The position numbers were made by a program, and so were the translations under genes. Shown here piece after piece: positions 17,428 to 25,800 of a stretch of DNA of 64,000 nucleotides. Under the pieces are notes generated by a model. That model searched no databases and had not been told where the DNA came from. It worked only from the letters and a program-made list of their open reading frames with translations. This stretch comes from Parasutterella secunda (GTDB taxonomy: Bacteria > Pseudomonadota > Gammaproteobacteria > Burkholderiales > Burkholderiaceae_F), in assembly GCF_023336895.1 (NCBI RefSeq), contig NZ_JAMBLT010000001.1, forward strand, positions 62,001 to 126,000, given 5' to 3'. The stretch's first letter is position 1. Every line of letters begins with the position of its first letter.

Positions 17428-18756
17428 ATGTCTTCTCGTGATTTATGGACTTCACGCTTGGGTTTTATTCTTGCCAGTGCTGGTGCTGCGGTCGGCTTAG
17501 GTGCTATTTGGAAATTCCCTTATATGGCAGGCACCAACGGCGGCTCGGCCTTCATCATTCCTTACATTCTGTTTTGCTTTACGCTCGGGATGTTCTTACT
17601 GCTAGCTGAAATGGTTGTCGGACGTGCCGGTCGAGCTGCTTCCATCAATAGCATGATTCGTGTCGGCAAATCCAAATTTTGGGGTATTTTCGGTACAGTC
17701 GGTATTGCCACCGGTTTTCTAATTTTGACTTTTTATTCAACAATCGGTGGTTGGTGCGTAGCCTATGCCGTTGATGCCGCCATGGGCAATGGCATTATCA
17801 CTGACCTGTCTCAATTGGGTACTCACTTTAACAATTTTGCCAGTGACCCCGTTCTCGGCATCTTCTACCAAATCGTCTTTATGATCATGACCGCCGGTGT
17901 CGTTATTTTCGGCGTTCAAGCCGGTATTGAACGTTTGGCTAAATATCTGATGCCGACTCTTTTTATCCTGATGATCGTATTGATTATCCGTGGTCTCACA
18001 TTACCCGGCGCTTGGCAAGGCGTGGAATTCATGTTCAGCTTCAACTGGGATGAGTTCAATGCCGACTCCCTATTCAACGCAATGGGTTTCTGCTTCTTCT
18101 CCCTGTCTGTGGGTGCCGGTACTTTGATTGTTTATGCCTCGTATCTTTCAGAAGACGCCAATCTTCCTCATTCAACAGCGTGGGTAGCCTTCCTGGGTAT
18201 TTTGGCTGCACTTTTAGGCGGCTTGATGGTTATGCCGCCGGTATTTGCTTTTGGTCTTGAACCCACCGCGGGCCCCGGTCTGACCTTTGTCACCATGCCC
18301 GCTGTTTTTGCCCATATGCCTTTTGGTACATTCTTTGCCGTTCTCTTTTATATCTGCTTGATTGTGGCAGCGATCACCAGCTCTGTGAGTATTTTTGAAG
18401 CTGTCGTTGCTGCAATGGGAGATCTGCACGTTTCCCGTCGTACAGCCGTTCCCGTTGCTTTTATTTCGATTATGATCATCGGGGTGTTCTGCACAATGTC
18501 TTTCGGCCCTCTGGCAGACTTTAAGATTTTCGGCAAAACGGTCTTTGACTTGCTCGACTACCTCACCAGTAACGTTGGTATGCCGTTAACGGCGTTGGGA
18601 TTGGCTATTGTTGCCGCTTGGGTTAACTGGCCGGAAACCCGCAAACAGCTAACCGCTTCCTGCCCGCTATCTTCGGCAACACTGACAGCCATTCGATTAG
18701 GCATCGGCATTATTTCACCGATTGTGATTATTACTGTCGTTGCCAGAAGTATCTAA
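17428..18756 (+). CDS. NSS-family sodium-dependent amino acid transporter 4
   Basis: A 442-residue NSS paralogue. TM1 motif VGLGAIWKFPYMAGTNGG; TM6 region FCFFSLSVGAGTLIVYASYL. Two in-frame starts exist (17422 and 17428); AAAAGG at 17413-17418 is better spaced for 17428, which also matches the paralogues' short N-termini. It is the last chromosomal gene before the integrative island and is followed by a strong terminator. Confidence 0.92.
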   Translation: MSSRDLWTSRLGFILASAGAAVGLGAIWKFPYMAGTNGGSAFIIPYILFCFTLGMFLLLAEMVVGRAGRAASINSMIRVGKSKFWGIFGTVGIATGFLILTFYSTIGGWCVAYAVDAAMGNGIITDLSQLGTHFNNFASDPVLGIFYQIVFMIMTAGVVIFGVQAGIERLAKYLMPTLFILMIVLIIRGLTLPGAWQGVEFMFSFNWDEFNADSLFNAMGFCFFSLSVGAGTLIVYASYLSEDANLPHSTAWVAFLGILAALLGGLMVMPPVFAFGLEPTAGPGLTFVTMPAVFAHMPFGTFFAVLFYICLIVAAITSSVSIFEAVVAAMGDLHVSRRTAVPVAFISIMIIGVFCTMSFGPLADFKIFGKTVFDLLDYLTSNVGMPLTALGLAIVAAWVNWPETRKQLTASCPLSSATLTAIRLGIGIISPIVIITVVARSI

Positions 18757-18770
18757 TCTTTGTTTTTTCG

Positions 18771-18795
18771 GGCCGCCATCAAGGCGGCCTTTTTT
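18771..18795 (+). terminator. Rho-independent terminator after NSS4
   Basis: Stem GGCCGCC / GGCGGCC with a five-base loop, followed by TTTTTT; TTTTTT also precedes the stem. Confidence 0.9.
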
Positions 18796-18802
18796 AGGCA
18801 AC

Positions 18803-18825
18803 AAAAAAGCAACCCAGAAGGTTGC
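18803..18825 (-). terminator. probable original terminator of the tRNA operon, displaced by the island
   Basis: Read on the minus strand: stem GCAACC, loop TTCTG, stem GGTTGC, then TTTTTTG. Nothing on the minus strand within the island's left end needs it, but just upstream (18838-18851) lies a copy of the tRNA-Glu 3' end. Removing the island would place this terminator 12 bases behind tRNA-Glu. Confidence 0.75.
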
Positions 18826-18837
18826 TCATTGGAAAAG

Positions 18838-18851
18838 TGGCGTCCCACGGG
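18838..18851 (+). repeat. left attachment-site copy (degenerate tRNA-Glu 3' end)
   Basis: TGGCGTCCCACGGG matches the last bases of tRNA-Glu on the same strand (TGGCGTCCCCACGGGG at 35463-35478) apart from one missing C. It is a direct repeat flanking the island, with the integrase next to the other copy. The sequence beyond diverges, so the core is short and imperfect. Confidence 0.7.
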
Positions 18852-18902
18852 CCTCAAAACAGCCCCTTAAAACATGGGCGTATTCAAACTCTTAGAAAAT
18901 TA

Positions 18903-18926
18903 CCCACCATCTAACCCACCAAAAAA
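18903..18926 (+). repeat. possible integrase arm-type sites, left end
   Basis: Two copies of CCCACC at 18903 and 18915, the second continuing as CCCACCAAAAAA. The same sequence in the same orientation occurs three times at the integrase end (35292-35355). Paired clusters of a short repeat at both ends of an element are typical of tyrosine-integrase arm sites. Confidence 0.5.
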
Positions 18927-19003
18927 TACTTTATTGACGAATTAGAATGGGTTAGAGACGTATTTTTTGTGAAATTTCAACGAGCATACAGCCAGGCACG
19001 ATA

Positions 19004-19588
19004 ATGTCACGACCAGTTTATCAAAAAGCCTTAAAAATAGGCTTTATTTTAGGTAGTCTAGCGACAATAGTAGGTTGCACTGCTGTCCCGTCTGCCAATC
19101 GTTTCCCTGACCAATGGGGGCTTAGTCCTGGACAACTCGAACATTCGTCATCTTTCTATGCCAAAGGTTACCAACAATTTAAATGTGCTGTTGATGATCA
19201 AGGCTACTATTGGCAGCACGTTAAGACAGAAGCTAACTTATATAGTCTGCTTTCTGAAATTCTTTTAATCATGACTGACGATGTTCCTGTTTCGGCAAAG
19301 TTGATTGCTCGTTCGGGAACTAAACAGGTTTTTACACACGTGGACGGCTCTTCAGTCCGAACAACAAGAATCATTTACAACACTCCCTCAAAAAACAAAA
19401 ATAACGATATCCCTCAACTATTTATGTCCGCTAAGTCATCTTCTTCTGGAGGACGAGCTTTTGACTCAGTCAAAACTATTTTTAGAACTGAAACAGAAGG
19501 CGGCATGCCTAACAGAGCCTGTGGCGCATCTTCATTAGGTCAGTTTCATAAGTCAACATTTAGTGCCGTTTACACATTTCGGAAGTAA
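19004..19588 (+). CDS. DUF3455-like lipoprotein, first gene of the island envelope cluster
   Basis: A 194-residue protein. The N-terminal hydrophobic stretch GFILGSLATIVGC ends in a lipobox (IVGC, Cys at ~25). The mature part has features I associate with DUF3455: an FKC...YYWQHVKTEANLYSLL stretch, THVDGSSVRTT near residue 112, and SVKTIFRTETEGGMPNRAC near 158 with a final SAVYTFRK. The family match is by eye and has no known biochemical role. It would sit in the outer membrane facing the periplasm. The next gene begins three bases after its stop, so an operon is likely. Translation signals are weak (AGG about nine bases upstream). Confidence 0.7.
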   Translation: MSRPVYQKALKIGFILGSLATIVGCTAVPSANRFPDQWGLSPGQLEHSSSFYAKGYQQFKCAVDDQGYYWQHVKTEANLYSLLSEILLIMTDDVPVSAKLIARSGTKQVFTHVDGSSVRTTRIIYNTPSKNKNNDIPQLFMSAKSSSSGGRAFDSVKTIFRTETEGGMPNRACGASSLGQFHKSTFSAVYTFRK

Positions 19589-19591
19589 CCT

Positions 19592-19987
19592 ATGGCAATC
19601 AAAAGATCTAGAAAGCTAAGCTCAACTACTCGAGTTAATTACGACTCTAAAGGAAGAATTACGAGTTATACATACGGGAAAAGAGGACAAACTAGAAACA
19701 TCAAAACAGACAGCCACCCTGTTAAACGCGCTAGACAAAAGAAAATAAGCAAAGATGGGGTTAAAGCTATGCTCCTCATTATGCTTATTGGTGGAGTGAT
19801 GTGGGTAATCGGTTTAATAGCAGTGGGCGTTCAAATTTCTATTGCAGCAATCAGTAATTTCTTTTCTGGAGATGAAGACGTTAAAGTCACTGAACAAATC
19901 AAAGAAACTCCAAAAGCCCCTGAACCACCTAAAGCGCAAACCTCAGATGTAAAGCAATCTCGTTCTGTTAGAGGTCAGGTTTTTTAA
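19592..19987 (+). CDS. single-pass membrane protein with C-terminal SVRGQVF tail
   Basis: A 131-residue protein I do not recognise. Order: a very basic N-terminal domain (~55 residues, including TRVNYDSKGRITSYTYGKRG), one long hydrophobic segment at ~59-85 (AMLLIMLIGGVMWVIGLIAV), then a low-complexity Pro/Lys/Glu tail ending in RSVRGQVF. The positive-inside rule puts the basic domain in the cytoplasm and the tail in the periplasm. The same C-terminal peptide ends two other proteins of this cluster. The stop overlaps the next start by one base (TAATG), implying coupled translation. Confidence 0.75.
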   Translation: MAIKRSRKLSSTTRVNYDSKGRITSYTYGKRGQTRNIKTDSHPVKRARQKKISKDGVKAMLLIMLIGGVMWVIGLIAVGVQISIAAISNFFSGDEDVKVTEQIKETPKAPEPPKAQTSDVKQSRSVRGQVF

Positions 19988-20298
19988 TGAAGATTCTTTC
20001 TGTCCTTTGGAAAATTTTTTTATTACCAGGGAAGTTCATTCTCTGGGATCGTTATATGCACCCTCCCAAAGGGAAAATTTTTCAAACAGGCCGCCAAAGG
20101 AGAAGTCTTTTCCATCAAATTCTTTTTTCCTTGTTTGGATGGTGGGTAATCATTGCTTTACTAGCAGAAACCCTCGCAGGTCTTGCTGCAGACTCTAAAC
20201 AAGAAGTTCAGCGTAGAGTTACGCCAAACTCTCAAACACAGCAATCACAAAATGTAACGCCCAGTCCGTCAACTAGTGTAAGACAACAGGTGTTCTAA
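19987..20298 (+). CDS. small membrane protein with C-terminal SVRQQVF tail
   Basis: A 103-residue protein, not recognised. A basic N-terminal region with HPPKGKIFQTGRQRRS precedes a hydrophobic segment at ~42-66 (ILFSLFGWWVIIALLAETLA). A Gln/Ser/Thr/Pro-rich, probably disordered tail follows and ends in TSVRQQVF. Layout matches the upstream protein: basic inside, one membrane pass, disordered outside tail, shared final peptide. It starts inside the stop codon of the preceding gene and ends two bases before the next gene. Confidence 0.72.
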   Translation: MKILSVLWKIFLLPGKFILWDRYMHPPKGKIFQTGRQRRSLFHQILFSLFGWWVIIALLAETLAGLAADSKQEVQRRVTPNSQTQQSQNVTPSPSTSVRQQVF

Positions 20299-20300
20299 CT

Positions 20301-20780
20301 ATGTACAAATTAATCTCTAATATCTTAGCTTTTTGCTTCATTGTCGTTTGCTTCATAAAAGGAGAGTTTCTTATTGGAGCGCTTTTAGTGACCTTGTGCT
20401 GTATGTTTTATTTTCGCAGAAGACCAACCTTCCCCGATATGAAAGAAAATGAAACAATCAGAGAGTACAGGCAAAGAAAAGCAGAAGAACACTACTCTCA
20501 ATCTATTTTGGAAATGAGACATAAATTAGAGGAGGACACAATACCCCTGATTCAAAGGTATGGCGCTCGTCATGTAAAAGAAGTTCTAGACCATATTCAC
20601 AAGGGCGAACTCTGGTGCGGCGCACATAAAGAAGAAGTAGAACGAATTTTGGGAGAGCCCTACGAAATCCAATACAAGGATTACACAGAGGACTGGTGTT
20701 ACGAACCCAGTAAAAATGCAAAGCGATTCGGAAAGCGCATTAAGTTTAAAGGAGATCGGGTTCATGATTTCAGAATCTAG
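20301..20780 (+). CDS. membrane protein with SmpA/BamE-like C-terminal domain
   Basis: A 159-residue protein. The N-terminus holds a hydrophobic hairpin or long helix (~3-38), then a charged, helical region (ENETIREYRQRKAEEHY). The C-terminal ~55 residues resemble the SmpA/OmlA (BamE) fold: LWCGAHKEEVERILGEPYEI, then WCYEP and FGKRIKFKGDRVHDFRI. BamE-type domains usually act in the periplasm; with two membrane passes this one would be cytoplasmic, so topology is open. Unlike its neighbours it lacks the SVRxQVF end. Its 3' end overlaps the next gene by 17 bases. Confidence 0.7.
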   Translation: MYKLISNILAFCFIVVCFIKGEFLIGALLVTLCCMFYFRRRPTFPDMKENETIREYRQRKAEEHYSQSILEMRHKLEEDTIPLIQRYGARHVKEVLDHIHKGELWCGAHKEEVERILGEPYEIQYKDYTEDWCYEPSKNAKRFGKRIKFKGDRVHDFRI

Positions 20781-21273
20781 ACCTTATGGTTACTACTCTT
20801 TACTACATACTCCCAGAGATGCCAACAAACAGTATTTGGCCTTAGCCTACATTGCACGCTATGAATCAATCAAATATGAGCACGGCGATGGCACACTTGA
20901 AGAATTAGAAAAAGCTATCTCTATTTTGGGAGATGATGCCTCAAGAAAATCTTATGACCTTCAGTTAGAAGCGGCATTAAAACAAAAAGCCGCAGAAAAC
21001 GAAGAATTCTTAAAGAATAAGCCTGAGGTACTAAAGCAGGAGCAAGCTCACAGAAAAAGTTGGGTTATTTTTGATTTTATTGTTCTGGGAATCTTTATTT
21101 TTACGATGATTTCTCAGTTCGATCCTGCTCCTAATTCCCATAAAACCGAAAGTCAAACTTTTTACTCTTCACAGGAAAGAGCTTCACAAACTACTACGGA
21201 TAAGTCAGAGTCAAAAACAACCCAAAAAGCAGAAAAACTTGGTAGTCGTTCTGTCAGAAATCAAGTGTTCTAA
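20764..21273 (+). CDS. J-domain-like single-pass membrane protein with C-terminal SVRNQVF tail
   Basis: A 169-residue protein. Residues ~8-65 read like a divergent J-domain: YGYYSLLHTPRDANKQYLAL, a central helix with KYEHGDG where DnaJ has HPD, then LEKAISILGDDASRKSYD. The HPD motif needed to stimulate Hsp70 is HGD, so classical activity is doubtful. A charged helix follows, then one membrane segment (~98-118, FDFIVLGIFIFTMISQF), then a Ser/Thr/Lys-rich tail ending in RSVRNQVF. The start at 20764 is chosen because AAAGGAG lies ten bases upstream; an earlier in-frame start at 20716 lacks one. Confidence 0.72.
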   Translation: MISESRPYGYYSLLHTPRDANKQYLALAYIARYESIKYEHGDGTLEELEKAISILGDDASRKSYDLQLEAALKQKAAENEEFLKNKPEVLKQEQAHRKSWVIFDFIVLGIFIFTMISQFDPAPNSHKTESQTFYSSQERASQTTTDKSESKTTQKAEKLGSRSVRNQVF

Positions 21274-21361
21274 TACAGGCTGACGACTTTCTTTTATACC
21301 TTGACAGAAATACTTAGGGGGAGGGTAAGCTGGGGGAGCGTTTATCTTTTCGGAGAATACA

Positions 21362-21733
21362 ATGAAAAAAGTTTTACTCTCTCTGTCAGTTCTAGCTTCA
21401 ATCTCATTTTTGAGCGGTTGCGCGACATCAACAGGAAAACCAGTTGAAGTTGTTGATGCTGATCATTCCGCTGGTACAGTAGAAATCGGCTATGTTCATG
21501 CTGCAAATATTCCCCTAATGGATGATGGAGAAAATGCACGTTGGGATATGGCCATTGCCTTAGCAGATGAAGTCTGTAAAAGATGGGGATATAAATGCGC
21601 AGATGAATTAACTCCCATGCCAGAACCGAAGGCAGAAAAAATGCCTACGTTTTTTTACTCAATTAAAAAATATATGTGCTTAGACAAAAATTGCCCCGCT
21701 CCTAAGTCTACGATTACTGAGCTAAAGAAATAA
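21362..21733 (+). CDS. YecR-like lipoprotein
   Basis: A 123-residue lipoprotein. Signal peptide MKKVLLSLSVLASISFLSGC with a clean lipobox (LSGC, Cys at 20). The mature part has GTVEIGYVHAANIPL and ALADEVCKRWGYKCAD, resembling the YecR-like lipoprotein family (VxxSY..., C.xWGY). No function is established for that family outside links to the flagellar regulon. GGAG lies upstream of the ATG. The 88-base gap before it contains TTGACA (21300-21305) without a convincing -10 box, so it may have its own promoter. The next gene starts within its stop codon. Confidence 0.75.
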   Translation: MKKVLLSLSVLASISFLSGCATSTGKPVEVVDADHSAGTVEIGYVHAANIPLMDDGENARWDMAIALADEVCKRWGYKCADELTPMPEPKAEKMPTFFYSIKKYMCLDKNCPAPKSTITELKK

Positions 21734-22146
21734 TGTTCAGAAACATTGTTTTTATTTCCATCGTGTCGTTAGTGGTTGCTGGTTGTAGCTCAATGTTTCC
21801 GCAACCACTAACGACAGGTTCTGCGCCTGTTCCTCCCTCTGTTTTTAAAAAACAGATGAGAAAGCTTGCCCTCAACGAATTAAAAGGGAATTACAGAAGT
21901 TCTAGTGCCACGAATTTCATTATCGAAATTCCCTGTATTCGTTTGGAAGACCATAGCAAATTGAGTTGCATGCGTTACATGATGGAAATGGGCGGTGACG
22001 AGAAATGGGAAGGACCTTATCTATCAGTAAAAATGTTTGCAATGGAAACAATCTTCGATCAAACTCAATTCGGGATTGAGATGAGAATGTGTGCTAGAGA
22101 CAGACAAGGCGGAGAGCATTGCCGACATCGTGTTTATAAGTACTAG
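21733..22146 (+). CDS. small lipoprotein, last gene of the envelope cluster
   Basis: A 137-residue lipoprotein of no family I recognise. Signal peptide MFRNIVFISIVSLVVAGC with lipobox VAGC (Cys at 18). The mature part has four further Cys residues (IPCIRLE, LSCMRYM, RMCARD, EHCRHR), which could form two disulfides in the periplasm. It overlaps the preceding lipoprotein gene by one base (TAATG). It is followed by a long hairpin and a convergent gene. Confidence 0.72.
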   Translation: MFRNIVFISIVSLVVAGCSSMFPQPLTTGSAPVPPSVFKKQMRKLALNELKGNYRSSSATNFIIEIPCIRLEDHSKLSCMRYMMEMGGDEKWEGPYLSVKMFAMETIFDQTQFGIEMRMCARDRQGGEHCRHRVYKY

Positions 22147-22173
22147 CAAGACCTTGCGGAGCACCTTCAAGAA

Positions 22174-22224
22174 AGAGGTTGGTAATTAGTCTATGGGGTT
22201 GCCATAGCTCTAATTACCACCTCT
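22174..22224. terminator. long hairpin between convergent genes
   Basis: Near-perfect stem AGAGGttGGTAATTAG / CTAATTACCacCTCT enclosing a second stem CTATGG / CCATAG. It lies exactly between the end of the lipoprotein cluster and the convergent gene at 22229. T tracts are weak. Confidence 0.6.
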
Positions 22225-22228
22225 CAAT

Positions 22229-22615
22229 TTAGTTTCTGAAACACTCAAAATCAGGGATGAATTCCACAGTAGGGAATTTCATTTCAAGTCTGCGCTTATC
22301 CTGCTTAGGAATTGCTACAAAAAGAGGCGCATTGGGAAACCTAATCTTTAATGCCTTTATGACTGTCTCAAGCGCCCCTTTGTCTTTAAGCTCAACCTTA
22401 ACAAAATCATCAAACTCTTCACTTAGGTACTTTTTGCAATCCTCTCCTACATACAAAATAAACTCACGATCTTCAGACAATGAACACCGATCAAATACCG
22501 GTTTGTGCTTGTCTCCAATCATTAGTTCAAACGTGTAGCCGCGCTTGTAATCAAACACTCTGACTTGAATGAGCTCTTTATTGCTCTGAATTGGTAGAAA
22601 ATATGAATTTGTCAT
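22229..22615 (-). CDS. hypothetical protein, 128 residues
   Basis: A soluble, charged protein without signal peptide or membrane segment, which I do not recognise. It has an alternating strand-like first half (IQVRVFDYKRGYTFELMIGD) and a helix near residue 83 (KGALETVIKALKIRFP), ending in FIPDFECFRN. It is convergent with the envelope cluster and divergent from the McrB-like gene, so it appears to be a single-gene unit. Low G+C matches the island. Confidence 0.6.
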   Translation of the reverse strand: MTNSYFLPIQSNKELIQVRVFDYKRGYTFELMIGDKHKPVFDRCSLSEDREFILYVGEDCKKYLSEEFDDFVKVELKDKGALETVIKALKIRFPNAPLFVAIPKQDKRRLEMKFPTVEFIPDFECFRN

Positions 22616-22872
22616 ATAAAGTTAAATCCTTTTATGAAGTTAGGTTATTGATCTTCATAAATAAAATTTATACCAATCAATTCATACCTACTGTGTACAA
22701 CACAAACTTTCGATCTCCGAGAAACTATGTTTTATTCAATAGAACTCCTTTCTTCTGTGTTTTGAGAATTCTAAATCTGGTCTTTCATGACAAACAAAGA
22801 AAATCTCGATCATCTCTGAGTTAAAATTAGTGAGTTATCATCACCCGTTTTTTATCAGCAGAGTAGTGGAAC

Positions 22873-25800
22873 ATGTTGTCTGATACCAAAAAAATCCAGT
22901 TATGGTCTTTTCTAGAACTTCAGAGACTTTTTAGCAGTATTAGTAAAGAAGATGCTGTTGCAATTAATAAGTTGTTCCCTAAACGCATGGGATCAAAAGC
23001 AGCTAGCATAACTAACTTTAAACAAGGGGTTAGAGCTAAACCGTCAACTTATGATTGGCGTAGAGACAAAGAGGTTATTCTTCACCTTGCAACTCACCCA
23101 AAATATCTAATAGTTATTGCTGATTTGCTGATAGAAAGAACCTCTACCTTATCTACTGAAGAATTCCAAAAGTTTTATGCTAATGCACGCAATGATGCCT
23201 GGCGAGCCCCTAGAGCTATGGTTTTAAAAGCCATGGGCGAACTTGTTGAGTTTGAAGATTTTTACTTAAAAATTCAAGACATTCGGGAGTGCCTAGAACA
23301 AAACCAATGTGATTACGTTGTTAGGCCCATTACTAATGCAGAGACACAAGCTTTCAAAAAAATGGACGATAAGATGAAACTGGAGGAATGTCTAAAAATC
23401 TTGAAACAGGAGGAAGAGGAAGAACAAGAAGAAGAGGCAGAAAATGCCCAAACTCTAAGTTCTAGTCATGAAAAGCCTACTATGCCATCAACTGAGGAAG
23501 GTTCTATGTCGCTATCCGATAATCTTAAGCACACCCAATATTTAGGATATATCCGACTTCAAAACGGATCTTTTTATAATTTCTATCCGACCGCAATAGT
23601 CAGAAATAACGAAGTTTATTCAATCCCTGAAGAAACAGTTAAACATCAATTTCCCAGTTATGGAGCCTTCGCATTAGCTAAGTCACATTTCAGAAACTCT
23701 CTAACTAAAAACTTGATAGACAATTACTACTACCTGATTGCAATTGATGAAAGTGATTTAGAGAATAACCACAACGATGATTACGTGTATCGTCTTAGTG
23801 ATTTTCAAAAGATAGTTCAAAGCGGTCGCTTCGAGCCTATTGAAAAAATTGGTGCTTACTTTGTTGTGTATCCGATTAATGCTAATGCTGCAATAAATGA
23901 CTCAGAAATTGATTTAAATACCTCAATTTATGTTAGTTTTACACCAAACGCTGAAGAAGATGCCGCCCTAAACTACTCAAAACGCATTGATGTAGTTCTT
24001 TCTTATGGTGATAAATTTTTAGGCCCCACTCCTTTAATACAAGACGCAAAAGGACGATACTATGTAAATTTCCGAAGTGGTTCCAAAAATGGTGAAATAG
24101 AGTGCTTCGAAGGTAAGAACTTAAATCAACAACTCTATAGATCAATGATCTTTGTTCATGATGCGGATAATGGACAAAACTGTTACCGTGATATCCTGTT
24201 GACTCGGCGCTCGGGAGTTCAGAGAAGCGTTATTGATACCTACGACGATAAAACATTACTTAAACGCATAGCAGAACAAAGTAGACAATTTGATAAAAAA
24301 ACGTTATCTCTAGTAATTGAGTGGCTAGACAAAACTGCATTAGATACCAATTTGTTAGGCTCTAATCTTGACATTCAGAAAAGCCGGAGAGACCGTTTAA
24401 AAGATATTATTAGCAATATCCAACTCAATGAATCTAATGTAGAGCAGTTTGCCAGTGTCATTACAAGTTGTTTATCTTTGGCGAAAGATGACGAAACTGG
24501 TTTCTTTGACAAATTAACCCTTCGCATTGCAAAAAACCCAACAGCTTTAGAAAATCTCAAAGAGTACAAAGCTATTCGTGATCAGATAGATGTTTTACTA
24601 AACGAAAAAAGTGGTTTAGAGCAGTCCATCTCTGTAAAACGTGAAGAATTATCCAAGATTGATGAAAAATACGAGAAGCAAAAGCAGGCAGAGCTAACTG
24701 AACAAGTCAATAAACTATTGCAACAACGAGATGAAGCAAAAACTCAACTTGATGATTTAATTAATAGCCAGAATGATGTAAAAAACTTAGCAGAAGTAAA
24801 ACAAAAATTAAGCGATTTAAAAGAAGAAATCAGACAGAAGCGTTGGAGTATTACGGACTATGAAAAAGAAATTGATAGGCTTAGCCACACGCTTATTGAG
24901 TCAGTAAAAGACGACAAAATTTCGAAATTAGCGTTTACGCCTGCTCTCGCTCATAAATTTTCGGAAGCAGCTGCTTTATGGGTTTCAAATAAAAAAGAGG
25001 ACGAGCTTAGTAAAAAAGAAATCGTTTTAAATAAATTACAAATGTCTGACTTATCTAGTCAAGAACTAGTCGAATACTTATATTCAGCAACGTCCAAGCA
25101 CCGTAATTACGATCGTAATACAATCCTGAACCTTTACATTTGCCTTGCTCAAGGCTTTTTAACCGTTTTTTCTGGGCAACCTGGCTGTGGTAAAACGAGT
25201 ATTTGCAACATAATTTCCACAGTTTTAGGCTTAAATTCCTATGGATACAGGGCTGGTACGTCTTTAGATATCAATCGTTTCCTTCAAGTTTCAGTAGAAC
25301 GAGGTTGGACCAGTAAGCGTGATTTCTTGGGATATTACAACCCCTTGAGCAAAACATTTGAAACACAAGATGCAAAGCGCCATGAGTGCTTCAAACTCCT
25401 TGACAGAGAAGCGAAACAAAACAGATTCACTCATCCCTTCATAATACTGCTTGATGAAGCCAATTTGAGTCAAATGGAATACTACTGGGCTGACTTCATG
25501 AATATTTGTGACAACCAAGTTGGTATGGGTTCTATCCATCTTGGAGATGGCCATAGATATCTAGTCCCTAATACTCTTCGATTTTTGGCAACAATTAACA
25601 ACGATCAAACCACAGAAATTCTCTCTCCTCGCTTGATTGACAGATCATGGGTTGTATCTTTACCTAAACCTATTTTTGATGATTATTCCGTTCTAACTTC
25701 CGAAGTAACAGAATGCAATCCAAAGGACGATAGTATTGAATTAGTCAACTGGGAAACTTTTACTAAAATTTTTAGTCTCCCATTTGTCCGGGAAGATGTG

